A stretch of 64,000 bases of DNA from an uncultured Anaerolineae bacterium (GTDB lineage: Bacteria; Chloroflexota; Anaerolineae; Aggregatilineales; Phototrophicaceae): contig CALAJK010000047.1 of assembly GCA_937922795.1 (NCBI GenBank), positions 1 to 64,000 on the forward strand. Reading direction: 5' to 3'. The position numbers and the translations under genes were made by a program. The notes beneath the pieces were generated by a model. It had not been told where the DNA came from. It saw only the letters and a program-made list of their open reading frames with translations, and did not search any database. Below, one piece after another: positions 28,359-39,000 of this stretch (its first letter is position 1; every line of letters starts with the position of its first letter).

Positions 28359-29588
28359 ATGCAAAATCCGTACTCAGTGACCGAACTGACCGCTTATATC
28401 CGCCGGCTGTTCGATGATGACCTGCATTTGCAAGGGGTTTGGGTGGAAGGCGAGGTCTCCAACTTCCGGCGGGCGCCCTCCGGCCATTGGTACTTCACCC
28501 TCAAAGACGACCAGGCCCAGTTGAAATGCGTCATGTGGCGCTCAAGCGCCGACCGCCAGGATTACACCCCCGCCGACGGCGAAGCGGTGCAGGCCTGGGG
28601 GCGCGTCAGCGTCTATGACGCGCAGGGCGTCTACCAACTATACGCCGAGCTGCTGCGGCCGGTCGGCCTGGGCGACCTCTTCCGCCAGTTCACCGAGTTG
28701 AAAGCCCGCCTGGAAGCTGAAGGGCTGTTCGACCCCGCCCGCAAACGGCCGCTGCCGGCTTTCCCGCGCCTCATCGGCGTCGTCACCTCGTCAGAGGCCG
28801 CCGCTTTCCAGGACATCCAGAACGTGCTGCGGCGGCGGTTCCCGCTGGCGCAGGTCATCCTCAGCCCGACGCTGGTGCAGGGATCAGATGCGCCAGCGCA
28901 AATCGCGGCAGCGCTGGAACGGCTGAACGCCCACACTCAGGCCGATGTCATCCTGCTGTGCCGCGGCGGCGGCAGCATCGAAGATCTGTGGGCCTTCAAC
29001 GATGAACGCGTGGCGCGCGCCATCGCCGCCAGCCGCATCCCGGTGATCACCGGCGTGGGCCACGAGACCGACTTCACCATCGCCGACTTCGCGGCCGATC
29101 TGCGCGCCCCCACGCCCTCGGCGGCGGCGGAGATCGCCACGCCCGATCGGGCCGAACTGGCGGCGAATGTCCAGGCGCTGGATGAGACGCTAACTAGCTG
29201 GATGCAGGATGAGCTGGAATGCCGGCAGCGCGCGCTGGTCGTGGCGCGGCGGGCGCTCGGCCATCTATCGCCCGCTGGGCGCGTGCGCGGGCTGCGGCAG
29301 CGGGTGGACGATTTGAACGCCCGGCTACTGGCCGGCTGGCGCGGGCGCAGCGCCATGTGGCGCGAACGGCTAGCCGCGCGGGCGGCGGCGCTCCAGGCGG
29401 CCAATCCGGAGTCCATCCTGGCGCGCGGCTATGCCATCGTCAGCCGCAGCGAGGACGGCCGCCGGATCACGGCGGCGGCGGGCGTCCGGCCGGGGACGGG
29501 CATCTCGATCCAGTTCGCCGACGGCGATCTGAAAGCGCGGGTGGAAGATAGGGAATCGCATGAACGCTATAAACGAACTCTCTTTTGA
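28359..29588 (+). CDS. xseA: Exodeoxyribonuclease VII large subunit
   Basis: [76 protein letters not shown]. Confidence 0.96.
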   Translation: MQNPYSVTELTAYIRRLFDDDLHLQGVWVEGEVSNFRRAPSGHWYFTLKDDQAQLKCVMWRSSADRQDYTPADGEAVQAWGRVSVYDAQGVYQLYAELLRPVGLGDLFRQFTELKARLEAEGLFDPARKRPLPAFPRLIGVVTSSEAAAFQDIQNVLRRRFPLAQVILSPTLVQGSDAPAQIAAALERLNAHTQADVILLCRGGGSIEDLWAFNDERVARAIAASRIPVITGVGHETDFTIADFAADLRAPTPSAAAEIATPDRAELAANVQALDETLTSWMQDELECRQRALVVARRALGHLSPAGRVRGLRQRVDDLNARLLAGWRGRSAMWRERLAARAAALQAANPESILARGYAIVSRSEDGRRITAAAGVRPGTGISIQFADGDLKARVEDRESHERYKRTLF

Positions 29589-29775
29589 AGCGGCCTACGC
29601 CGAGCTGGAATCGATCGTCGCCCGGCTGGAGTCGGGCGAGCTATCGCTAGATGAATCAGTCAGCCTGTTCGAGCGCGGACGACAGCTTGCAGAGCGCTGC
29701 CAGGCGCTGCTTGACCAGGCTGAACTGCGCGTCAGCCAGCTCACCGACGACGGACGGATCGAGCCATTAGGTTAG
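29560..29775 (+). CDS. xseB: Exodeoxyribonuclease VII small subunit
   Basis: [49 protein letters not shown]. Confidence 0.95.
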   Translation: MNAINELSFEAAYAELESIVARLESGELSLDESVSLFERGRQLAERCQALLDQAELRVSQLTDDGRIEPLG

Positions 29776-29786
29776 CTTTTCCCACC

Positions 29787-29825
29787 TATCCCGCATTATC
29801 CCAAATTTGGGAAATGCTTGGGATA
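29787..29825. repeat. Long imperfect inverted repeat between convergent xseB and murJ
   Basis: TATCCC-GCATT-A-TCCCAAATTTGGGA-AATGC-TT-GGGATA; three nested complementary arm pairs. Confidence 0.8.
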
Positions 29826-29870
29826 TGGCGTTGGATCCCCCCGCCGTCCGCGCCTGGGCGGTAGCCGCCC

Positions 29871-31487
29871 TCACCGCCGCAGCCGCCGCAGCGCCATCTG
29901 GGGCACGCTGCGAGCTTCGTCAATCCCCAGCAGCAGGCTCAGGCCGAAGAATGCCGCCAGCCCAGCCCCGCCGCCGATGACCGTCCGCGTCAGCGCGCCG
30001 GCCCCTGGCAGGGCGGCCGAGATCGCCAGCAGCGCCGCCCCCATGCCCGCCGCCGCCAGCGCCGCCCGCCCCGCGCCGGCGATCACGCGCGCATCGCGCA
30101 GCTCGCCCAGCCGCCGCCGCAGCAGCCACCACAGCGCCAGCCCTTCCAGCAGCGTGGTCAGCGCGTTGGCCAGCGCCAGGCCGGCGAACGGCCCGCGCGC
30201 CAGGCTGGCCGGGTCGCCGATGAACTGGATGAACACCAGGCTGAGGGCGATGTTCGACGCCATGGACAGCAGGCCGATTTTGACCGGCGTCCAGGTGTCC
30301 GCCAGCGCGTAAAACGCCCGCGACAGCACCTCCAGCAGCGCGAAGCCGGGGATGCCGGCGGCGTAGAAAGCCAGCGCCCAAGCGGTGGCGGCGGTGCTCT
30401 CCGGCGTCCACGCGCCGCGCTCGAACAGCACGGCGGCCACTGGTTGGCCCAGGATGATCAAGCCGACGGTGGCCGGGAACGCCAAATACAGCACCCCGCG
30501 CAGCGCCCCGGCCAGACGGTCTTTGAAGCCCTCTAGGTTGCCCTCGGCGGCCAGCGCTGCCAGCGACGGGAACACCGCCGAGCCGATGCTCTGGCCGATG
30601 ACGCCCAGCGCGAAGAACGTCAGAAACCAGGCGGTGTTGAGCGCTGTCAGGCTGCCGGCGACCATGGCCGACGAGAAGGCGACGTTGACGGCGAAGTTGA
30701 TCTGGACGACGGCCAGCCCCAGCACGCGCGGCCCCATCAGCCGCAGCACCTCGGCTAGGCCGGGCGTCCGCCAATCTGCCAGGAAGCGCAGCCGCGCGCC
30801 GATCTTTCGCAGGCCGGGGAGCTGCACGCCCAAGTGCAGCAGCGCCCCCACGATCGCCCCCAGCGCCAGGCCGTAGACGTTCGGGCCGGCCTCGTCGCCC
30901 ACGGTCAGCGGCGGCAGCGCCCGCGCCAGGATCAGCGCGCCCGCGATCTGGCCGATGTTGTACAGGCTGGGGGCCAGCGCCGGCAGCAAAAACGACTGGT
31001 GCGCGTTGAGGACGGCCATGAGCAGGCCGCTGGCGCTGAAGACGACCGTCGTCACCAGCATGAGCTGGGTGAGCGCCAGCGTGAGCGCTTGCACCGCCGC
31101 CGGCTTGCCCGGCACTAAAAGCGTCGGCACGATCCACGGCGACAGCAGGCCGATCAGCAGCGCCAGCCCGGCCGCCGCCAGCGTCGTCAGCGTCAGCGCA
31201 GCGCTGGCCAGCCGCCAGGCAGGGGCATCGTCCTCGCCGGCGCGCAGCCGGGCGAACACCGGCAGGAACGACGACCCCAGCGCCCCGCCCGCCACCAGCA
31301 CGAACAGCATCTCCGGGATGCGCTGCGCCGCGTAGAAGGCGTCCAGCGCCTCGCCGGCGCCAAAGGTGGCGGTGATGACGGCCGTCCGCACTAGCCCCAG
31401 CAGCCCGCTGGTCAGAAAGCCGAACAGCACCACCAGGGCGGCGCGGGCGATCTGCCGGTTGGAGAGGGCGCGGGTGGACAGGGTCAT
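29871..31487 (-). CDS. murJ: Lipid II flippase MurJ/MviN family
   Basis: ~14 TM; VLFGFLTSGLLGLVRTAVITATFGAGEALDAFYAAQRIPEMLFVLVAGGALGSSFLPVFA. Confidence 0.92.
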   Translation of the reverse strand: MTLSTRALSNRQIARAALVVLFGFLTSGLLGLVRTAVITATFGAGEALDAFYAAQRIPEMLFVLVAGGALGSSFLPVFARLRAGEDDAPAWRLASAALTLTTLAAAGLALLIGLLSPWIVPTLLVPGKPAAVQALTLALTQLMLVTTVVFSASGLLMAVLNAHQSFLLPALAPSLYNIGQIAGALILARALPPLTVGDEAGPNVYGLALGAIVGALLHLGVQLPGLRKIGARLRFLADWRTPGLAEVLRLMGPRVLGLAVVQINFAVNVAFSSAMVAGSLTALNTAWFLTFFALGVIGQSIGSAVFPSLAALAAEGNLEGFKDRLAGALRGVLYLAFPATVGLIILGQPVAAVLFERGAWTPESTAATAWALAFYAAGIPGFALLEVLSRAFYALADTWTPVKIGLLSMASNIALSLVFIQFIGDPASLARGPFAGLALANALTTLLEGLALWWLLRRRLGELRDARVIAGAGRAALAAAGMGAALLAISAALPGAGALTRTVIGGGAGLAAFFGLSLLLGIDEARSVPQMALRRLRR

Positions 31488-31669
31488 CAGGCGGCCTCAA
31501 CAGTTTGCAGCAGCTCAGCCAGCGCCCGGTTGAGCGCCTCGTATCTGGCTGCGTTCACGTGGAGTTCATCGGCGCTGTACCGGGGCGGCATGCGGCTGCG
31601 CTCGAACAGCGCCGCCGACGCGGCCAGCAGCATGCCCAGGGCGAACGGTCGAATCCGGCTGCGTTTCAT
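31487..31669 (-). CDS. Small hypothetical protein coupled to murJ
   Basis: 60-aa ORF abutting murJ start; MKRSRIRPFALGMLLAASAALFERSRMPPRYS. Confidence 0.5.
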   Translation of the reverse strand: MKRSRIRPFALGMLLAASAALFERSRMPPRYSADELHVNAARYEALNRALAELLQTVEAA

Positions 31670-31701
31670 AGGCCGCCGATTCTACCACAGCCCGCCGCAG
31701 C

Positions 31702-31727
31702 AAAAACGGCCAGCCTGAGGCTGGCCG
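31702..31727 (-). terminator. Rho-independent terminator downstream of the PucC-like gene
   Basis: Minus strand CGGCCAGCC-TCA-GGCTGGCCG followed by TTTTT. Confidence 0.8.
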
Positions 31728-31841
31728 CGCATCCGCCACAATCAGCATGCTGGGGCGATTTGTGGGCTTTCGCGGGGGCAAGCGCGTCGGTTCATCCCCG
31801 CCCGGCGCGCACACCGGCGCGCCAGTCCCGCCCCGACCTCG

Positions 31842-33254
31842 TCAGTCGAGGGCGGCGGCGAACACCTGCTCGGCGCTGGCTTCGGACTGCGCCGCCTGCT
31901 CGCCCTGGGGGGCGGGAGCCCGCACCCGGCTGAGCGCCCACAGCGCCGCGCCCAACCCCGCCGCGCCGACCGCGAACACCAAGCCGTAAGACACGGGAAA
32001 ATCGCCTACCAGCTTCACCGCCGCATCGCGCAGGATGCCGCCGCCCGAAACGCCCAGACCGCGCGCCAGCGTGACCACCAGCGTCCAGAACCCCAGGAAC
32101 GTGCCGGCGCGCCCGAACGGGCTCATGTCCATCATCAGCCCCAGCGTGCCCACATTCCACACGCCCAGGCCGACGCCCAGCAGGATCAGACCAGGCGTCA
32201 CCAGCCCGCGGATCTCGGCGAACGATGATAGCGCGAAGAGGGCGAAGGTGACGATCAGCACCGCGACGCCCACTACCGCCATCACCGTATTCGTCAGCCG
32301 CCGGTAGCGGCGCGACAGCCACAGGAAGACCAGCGTCCCCAGGATGGCCATGCTGCCCCAGTAGGCCGCAAACCGGTTGGTGATACGGGCTTCCATGCCG
32401 AACACGTCGCCGGCGAACGGCTCCAGGATCAAATCCTGCGAGAAGGCGAACAGCATGGACAGCGCCAGATACCAGAAGAAGAAGCGGGTGCGGCGGTTCG
32501 TCCAAGCCAGCTTCAGGTCATCGAACAGCGAGGAGCGCACTTCTGGCGCCTCGGCCGCTGACGGGCGCGCGTCCAGCGGCAGCCGGCGTTCTTCGCCCAG
32601 CAGCGAGAACAGCCACAGCCCGCCCATCACCAGCGCGCCGATCACGAACAGGTTTTGCAGCGTATCCGGCGAGAAGTCCAGGCTGTGCGCCGCCTCGACC
32701 ACGCCTTCTTCCGCCGAGGACGGCAGCAGCAGGCCGAACAGCACGCCGCCGACGGTGAACCCCAGCAGCAGGAATGTCCACACGATGCCCACCGCCCGTC
32801 CGCGCTGACTGATCGCAGCGCGGTCGTAGATCAGCGCCAGGAACGTGCTGCCGGAGAAGGCATTGCCCAGGCTGAACAGCAGCAGCGACAGCGTGATCGC
32901 CAGCCAGATGACCGGCGTGGCCGGGTTGCCCCGCGCGATGTGCGCCGTCGTCAGCCCCAGCGTCAGGATGCTCAGCGCCATCATCGCCCGCCCCAACCAG
33001 ACCCAGAACAGCCGTCGGTAGCCGGCGATGACATGGCAGTCCGACATGCGGCCAGCCCATACGCCCAGCGGCGCTAGGAAGTAGCGCAGCGCCACCAGCA
33101 GCCCGATGGGCGTCGCGCTGAAACCCAGGTCGCTGATCATGATGCGATTCCAGACCCCAGTTGAGATGACATCGGCCATGCCCGAACCGAGGTGGAACAG
33201 GCCGATCTTGAGATTACGACCAACAGAGAGATTGGGTTCCTGCTGTGCGCTCAT
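31842..33254 (-). CDS. PucC/BCD-family MFS transporter
   Basis: LKIGLFHLGSGMADVISTGVWNRIMISDLGFSATPIGLLVALRYFLAPLGVWAGRMSDCHVIAGYRR resembles PucC N-terminus; 12 TM. Confidence 0.75.
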   Translation of the reverse strand: MSAQQEPNLSVGRNLKIGLFHLGSGMADVISTGVWNRIMISDLGFSATPIGLLVALRYFLAPLGVWAGRMSDCHVIAGYRRLFWVWLGRAMMALSILTLGLTTAHIARGNPATPVIWLAITLSLLLFSLGNAFSGSTFLALIYDRAAISQRGRAVGIVWTFLLLGFTVGGVLFGLLLPSSAEEGVVEAAHSLDFSPDTLQNLFVIGALVMGGLWLFSLLGEERRLPLDARPSAAEAPEVRSSLFDDLKLAWTNRRTRFFFWYLALSMLFAFSQDLILEPFAGDVFGMEARITNRFAAYWGSMAILGTLVFLWLSRRYRRLTNTVMAVVGVAVLIVTFALFALSSFAEIRGLVTPGLILLGVGLGVWNVGTLGLMMDMSPFGRAGTFLGFWTLVVTLARGLGVSGGGILRDAAVKLVGDFPVSYGLVFAVGAAGLGAALWALSRVRAPAPQGEQAAQSEASAEQVFAAALD

Positions 33255-33295
33255 GGTATCCCGATTTTTGTAGATTTTATGAGATTTGTGGTGAG

Positions 33296-33323
33296 ATTAT
33301 AGCGATTTTTCGAGAGGCGTCAA
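33296..33323 (-). promoter_or_regulatory. Sigma70-type promoter for PucC-like gene
   Basis: Minus strand TTGACG (33323-33318), 16-bp spacer, TATAAT (33301-33296). Confidence 0.75.
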
Positions 33324-33387
33324 CCACGCCGCATGAGCGCCGCATGAGCATATGGGGTCACGACAGCTGCAAAACCCGCGGATGACG

Positions 33388-33873
33388 CTAATCGAGGCCC
33401 TCAGGCCGCACCCGCTCGAACGGCGGTTCGCGCCCGGCCACAGCCTGACGGATCGCCTCAACCGCCCGCAGCGCCGCCATGCGCTCATCCGGAGTCAGGC
33501 TCAGCGCGCCGAACTCTTTCTCGTCCAGCAGCAGCATCGTGCCGTTGGGCAGCACGAACACATCCAGCTCCAGATCGTCAGCGGCCACCGAGTCCTCGGC
33601 GATATGCGCCGGGCGGGTGATGTTGCAGTACCAACCTTTCAGGCGCGGGCTGTCGCCTTCAAATACCTGAAACACGTTGTACCAGCGGTCGGCGTAGAAC
33701 CATTCGATGAACACATCGCCCCGCCGAAACACGACCAAGCCCAGGTTGGCCTCGTCGCGGTCGAAGACCGCGCGCAGACACACCCAACTGCTGCCGCGCT
33801 GCAGCACCTGGCCGTGGTACTGCCACACTCGACGCCCCTGATGATCCTGCTTGTAGACGGTGATCGCGCTCAT
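33388..33873 (-). CDS. DUF402-family protein
   Basis: GDVFIEWFYADRWYNVFQVFEGDSPRLKGWYCNITRPAHI...DLELDVFVLPNG. Confidence 0.8.
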   Translation of the reverse strand: MSAITVYKQDHQGRRVWQYHGQVLQRGSSWVCLRAVFDRDEANLGLVVFRRGDVFIEWFYADRWYNVFQVFEGDSPRLKGWYCNITRPAHIAEDSVAADDLELDVFVLPNGTMLLLDEKEFGALSLTPDERMAALRAVEAIRQAVAGREPPFERVRPEGLD

Positions 33874-33894
33874 GGAGCCTCTCGCCGGGCACAG

Positions 33895-34563
33895 TCAGGC
33901 GCGGCCAAGGGTGTGAACGATCAACAGGATGCCTTCTTGCAGCCAGACGCGGGCGCGCTCCGCCTCCAGGACGTTGCTGATCCCCCGCGCCGGGCCGAAT
34001 ACTAACTGCTCGTTGCGCAGGGGGTAATACAGGTTTTCGGTGCGGATGCCGCTCACCACGCCCGTCAGCGGCAGCAGCGACACCGTATCGCCGGGCGCGC
34101 CGTCAATGACCGTCGCGCCCGGATACGCCAACCAGGCTTCCTGGGCTCTGGCCATCAAGCGCACATCGCGCCCGTTCAGTTCGGGCAGCGCCAGCAGATA
34201 GACGTTGCTCAGCGTCTGATCGAGCCGGTCGCCCACCCCGCCGATGATGCGCAGCCAGCGCGCGCCGCGCTCGGCGGCCAACTTGAGCGCCAGCTCCAGA
34301 TCGGTCTCATTCTTCTCGGCTGGATAACGCAAGATTTCCGCGCCGCCGCGCGCCAGACGATCTACTTCATCGGCGCTCAACGAGTCCATATCGCCGATCA
34401 GCGTCTGGACGCCGCAGCCGAAATACTCGGCGACCCGCGCGCCGCCGTCGGCGGCGATCACCCAGGCGTCCGGCGCGGCGGCCAGCGCCCGGCGCACCAT
34501 CGGGCCGTCATTCGGATCGCCGTTGGCAAAGATTAACGCGCTCACCGTGTTCGGCGCTTCCAC
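33895..34563 (-). CDS. Thiamine pyrophosphokinase family
   Basis: VIAADGGARVAEYFGCGVQTLIGDMDSL; YPAEKNETDLELAL; GGVGDRLDQTLSNV. Confidence 0.9.
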   Translation of the reverse strand: MEAPNTVSALIFANGDPNDGPMVRRALAAAPDAWVIAADGGARVAEYFGCGVQTLIGDMDSLSADEVDRLARGGAEILRYPAEKNETDLELALKLAAERGARWLRIIGGVGDRLDQTLSNVYLLALPELNGRDVRLMARAQEAWLAYPGATVIDGAPGDTVSLLPLTGVVSGIRTENLYYPLRNEQLVFGPARGISNVLEAERARVWLQEGILLIVHTLGRA

Positions 34564-35549
34564 CGCTCTTTGATTTCCAGTTTGGTGATGTCAACCGCTT
34601 CTAAAAAGTCATTCGCCAGCCGGTTGAAGCGTTCGTATTCCAGCATGGGAAAGTGCCGCACATCCTGCACCGGGATCGCCAGCAGCGAGTCGTTCTCGGC
34701 GGTGATATACGTCCACACGGCTTCATCCGGGACGGGGATCAGCGGATCATCGACGCCGTGCAGCACCACCGCTGGCATCGGCAGCAGCCGCACTGTGTCC
34801 AGCATCCGCCCGGAGTCAAACAGGCTGACCCCCTGTTTGAGCGCCTCCGGGTCAGTTTTGGGCAGGTCGAGCGCCAGCTTCTCATATTCCGGCTCCCCCC
34901 GTTTGAAACACCGGCCGAGCAGCGCCTCCGGCGAAGCCTCGCCGATGATGGCGCTGAGCGGATTGTGGCGCTGCGCCGGGGGCGGCGGCGGAGGCGGGGG
35001 CGCGGCGGCCGCGCTGCCGTCGGCGCGGGCACGGGCGGCTTCCAGCAGCGCCGCCCGCATGGCGGAGGTGGCGTTCATGATCGTCGCCTCGGCCGGCGGC
35101 AGGGCGGACGATGACTGTGCTGCCGGGGGGCGGCCAGGCGCGGCCGGCCGGCCAGCCGGCACGCGCTTATCCAGATTGCCGGGGTCGAACAGCGGCGCGC
35201 TCACCAGCATCAGCCGCGGCGCTCGGTCAGGGTACAAACGCGCGAACTCGGCCAGCACCAGCGCGCCCAGGCCGTGGCCGATGAAGGCTGCTTTGGGGAT
35301 CGCCATGTGGTTCATGAAATCCACGACGAGCTGCACCTGGTGGTCGAGGGCATATCTGCGCGGGTCTTTCATGGTATCGCCGAAACCGTACAGGTCAAGG
35401 GCGTACACACGATATTTCAACTGAAGCTGCTGCATCGTCGGCACCCAATAGCGCCAGCTCCCCACCCAGCCGTGGAGCAGCAGCACCGGGCGTCCCCGCC
35501 CCAGCACCTCATAATGCACCAGATTGCCGCCAATTGTGATCGCGCTCAT
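34542..35549 (-). CDS. Alpha/beta-hydrolase-fold protein with nucleophile Ser replaced and Pro/Ala-rich insert
   Basis: VLLLHGWVGSWRYW; GHGLGAL at nucleophile elbow; AAAAPPPPPPPPAQ insert; GVDDPLIP; VRHFPMLE. Confidence 0.85.
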   Translation of the reverse strand: MSAITIGGNLVHYEVLGRGRPVLLLHGWVGSWRYWVPTMQQLQLKYRVYALDLYGFGDTMKDPRRYALDHQVQLVVDFMNHMAIPKAAFIGHGLGALVLAEFARLYPDRAPRLMLVSAPLFDPGNLDKRVPAGRPAAPGRPPAAQSSSALPPAEATIMNATSAMRAALLEAARARADGSAAAAPPPPPPPPAQRHNPLSAIIGEASPEALLGRCFKRGEPEYEKLALDLPKTDPEALKQGVSLFDSGRMLDTVRLLPMPAVVLHGVDDPLIPVPDEAVWTYITAENDSLLAIPVQDVRHFPMLEYERFNRLANDFLEAVDITKLEIKERWKRRTR

Positions 35550-35583
35550 CCTGCTCGCCTATCTGACGCCGGCTGCGCGGCGG

Positions 35584-35961
35584 CTAGCCAGCATTGTGCG
35601 CCGCTAGAATCTCGGCGATGCGGCGGGTCAGCTCTTCGGGCGCGAACGGCTTGAGAATGTAGGCGGTCGCTCCCACCTGCAGCCCGGTCTGCACTTCCTC
35701 ATCCTGACCTTTCGCCGACAGAAAGACTACCGGGATGTGTTTGATGGCCTCATTCTGCTTGATCTGACGGCAGGCTTCATAGCCGGTCATCTTCGGCATC
35801 CGCACATCCATCATGATCAAGTCGGGCTTGACCTGAACGGCCAGCTCCACCGCCTCCGCTCCATTCGATGCCTGCGTCACTTGATGTCCCGCGAACATCA
35901 GCGTGAAGTGAATCAGCTCTCGAATGTCGCGTTCATCTTCGGCTACCAGAATGTGTGCCAT
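35584..35961 (-). CDS. Receiver-only response regulator
   Basis: HILVAEDERDIREL...LIMMDVRMPKMTGYEACRQI...FLSAKG...YILKPFAPEEL. Confidence 0.9.
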   Translation of the reverse strand: MAHILVAEDERDIRELIHFTLMFAGHQVTQASNGAEAVELAVQVKPDLIMMDVRMPKMTGYEACRQIKQNEAIKHIPVVFLSAKGQDEEVQTGLQVGATAYILKPFAPEELTRRIAEILAAHNAG

Positions 35962-36001
35962 CGCCCCGTCGTCCTTGGTATTGGCCGTGCGTCTCTGTCC
36001 A

Positions 36002-39000
36002 TCACATTGCATCCTCAGCGCGGGGCTGCTCGACCGGCAGCGACACGAAGAACGTCGTCCCCTTGCCCAGTTCAGACTCGAACCAGACCTCGCCATGATG
36101 CATCTCCACCAGTTCTTTGACGATAGACAGCCCCAAGCCCGTGCCCGGAACATCCATCACCAATGCATGCTCATCATACCGCTCGAAACGCTGCCAGATG
36201 CGCGGCCGAAACTCCTCGGGGATGCCGATGCCCGAGTCTTTGACCGAAATCAACACATGCCGATCATCGGGCTGCATGGCCGCCGTGATCTCGATGCTGC
36301 CGCCGGGATAGGTGTAATTAAAGGCATTCTCCACAATATTGTGCAAAATCCGCGTCAGCTTCTGCGAATCCGCTTCCAGCGTGGGCAGGTCAAGCGGCAC
36401 TTTGACCACGACGCGCAGATCTTTCTGGTCGTAGTCGGCGCGGCTGCGCATGCTGTTGACCACGCTGGCGATGATATCGCTCAGATTGACCGCTTCCAGG
36501 TTCAGCCGTTCGCCCGCATCCAGCTTCGAGATGTTCAGCAGGTCATCTACCAGGTAGCTCAACCGGTCAGCGTTAGTTTTGATCTTCGTCAGGAAGCTGC
36601 GCTGCGTCTCGCTCACCTGCCCGGCCACACCCATCAACAGCAGGTCGGCGAACCCTTTGATGCTGGTCATCGGCGTGCGCAGCTCGTGCGAGACGTTCGA
36701 GATGAACTCGCTCTTGATGCGATCCACCTCCACCTCTTTGGTGATGTCGCGGAAGACCGAGACCGTGCCCAGGAAACGATCGCCGATGTGCACCGGCGAC
36801 AAATGGACGCTCACCACTCGCCTGCCTAGGTCGAGCGTCTCCGCCAGGAACTCGCCCGGTTTGTGACGTTCGGGGTCGAGCGCCCACTCCTGAATGGCGC
36901 GCGCCCACAGCGACGCCGCTCCGCCGAACAATCCCGTCAGGCGAAAGATCGTCTGGCCGATCACATCGTCGCGCTGCAAGCCCAGGATGCGCTCGGCGGC
37001 GCTGTTGAACAGCACGATCACGCCCTCGGCGTCGGCCAGCATGACGCCGTCGGCGATGCCTTCCACGATCGCGTTGCTCTTCTCTGTCTCTTCGCGCTCG
37101 GCGCGCACCAGCATCCCCAAGCGTTCGGCCTGGTCGCGGATCAGATTGTACAGCTCGGCGTTGTAGATGGCGGCAGCGACTTGGTTGGCGGCGGCGATCA
37201 CCAGCTTCACCTGAGTCTCGGTGAAGACCGCCCGGCGCTGGCTCAGCAGCACCATCACGCCGTGAATATCGTCGTTGTTCTCCAGCAGCACCGCCACCGC
37301 GCTCTGCCAGCGCTCAGCGCCGACGGCAGCCGCATCCCAGTACTCCTGCTGGGATAGATCGTCCACCACCAGCGACCGGCCGCCTTGCTGGATGAGCCAC
37401 CGCGCCAGCCCTTCCGCCGGGTGAGTCTCCCCCTCACCGCTCGTCAGCGCGTCGGCGCGCAGCACTGCCCGCGGGATCAAACGGTCGGTCATCGGGTTCA
37501 CCAGCATGATGACGCCATCATCCGCCTGCACTGCGCCCGACACCAGTTCCAGCGCCCGCGCCAGCACCCGATCCATGTCGAGCGAGGTCACCAGGTCAGA
37601 CGTGATGCGGTACAGCGTATCCAGCCGGTCGCGCTCGCGCTGAAGCTCGATCGTGCGCTCCTGCACCATGCGGTTCAGATCCTCGGCGAACGTGCTGATC
37701 TTCTGGAACAAGCGCGCGTTCTGAATGGCCGCGCCCAACTGAGTGCCGACGGTCGTCAGCAGCCGCTCGTCATTGATGCCGAACGCCCGGCTGTTATGCC
37801 GGTCGCGCACGGCCAGCACGCCCAGCACCTGGTCGCCGGATGCCACCGGCACGCCCAAGTAGCTGAGCACATCGCCTTCGCCGTTGGCGATGCCCAGATT
37901 GCGGCGCATGTCGTCCGAGCTCCAGTTGCCGCCGCCCAACGGCAGCGACCGGCGGTGGCGGATGACGAACGAGACCTCATCGCCGCCGAGCGGCCGCGGC
38001 GGGATGGTGAACTCGGAGCCGTCACGCCGCACCGCTACCGGGAAGGTGATCATCTGCTCCTCTGGGTCGTACAGCGCCAGATACATCTCTTCAGCGTTGG
38101 TCAGCCGCGGCACTTGGTCGCGCACCACCGCGATCATGTCATCAATCGTGAGCGTCGAGGCGATCGCTTGGCTGAGACTGTTGATCAAAAAGCCCTCTTC
38201 CACCAGCGCCGCCGTCTCAGTGGAGAGGCGTGCGTTCTGGATGGCGATAGCCGCCTGCGCCCCCAGCGCCTGCGCCAGCCGCAGTTCGCGGTGGCCAAAG
38301 CTCCGGTGCTGCGTTTGCGTCTCGACCTGCACCAGCCCGATAGACTGGTCGCGCACCACCAGCGGGATCAGCACCCGCATCTGGTCGCCGTTGCGCCGCA
38401 GCAGTTCGAGTTCGACCGGGTCGGCGTCCGGCTGGTCGGCCCGGATGACGATCACCTCGCGCTGTTCCAGGGCGCGCTGGCGCGCCGGGTACTGGCGCAG
38501 GTTGTACTGCGTGCCCGGCGGCACAACTCGGTTCAGATCGCCCAACCGGTTGACCTCCACTTGCACTTGCAGCACGCCTTCGACGTTGTCCCACAGCATC
38601 ACCGCGCAGTCATCCATATCGAGCGCGTGCAGCATCAGCGCCACCACGCTGTTGAACACCTCTTCCAGGTTGAGCGTCAGCGAGGTGGCCTGGGCCGCCT
38701 CCAGCAGCGTTTCCAGCTCGCGAGTGCGCGCGAGCGTTTGCTCCAGCAAGTTGGTGTTCTGCACCGCGATGGCGGCCTGGTTGGCGATGATCTGGCCGAG
38801 GTCAACCTGTTCTGGCGTGAAGAAGCGCGGCCCGGTGTGCACTTCCAGCTCGAACGCGCCGATCACCTGCCCGCCGACGGTCATCGGGATCAGCGCGAAT
38901 GCCGTCACGCCGCGCGGCTCTAGCTCCCGCCTAGCCGGATGGTCGAGCGCCAGCTTGCAGATATCCTCGTAAACCAGCGATGACGCCGTCCGCCGGATGT

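Noticed and set aside
29920-31500. 526-aa minus-strand ORF overlapping murJ
   Set aside because: Out-of-frame shadow of murJ; Arg/Gly/Ala-rich low-complexity translation typical of high-GC DNA.
37385-38923. 512-aa and 362-aa plus-strand ORFs (also 39449-40699, 41726-42535)
   Set aside because: Antisense frames of the giant kinase; His/Gln/Arg-rich translations.
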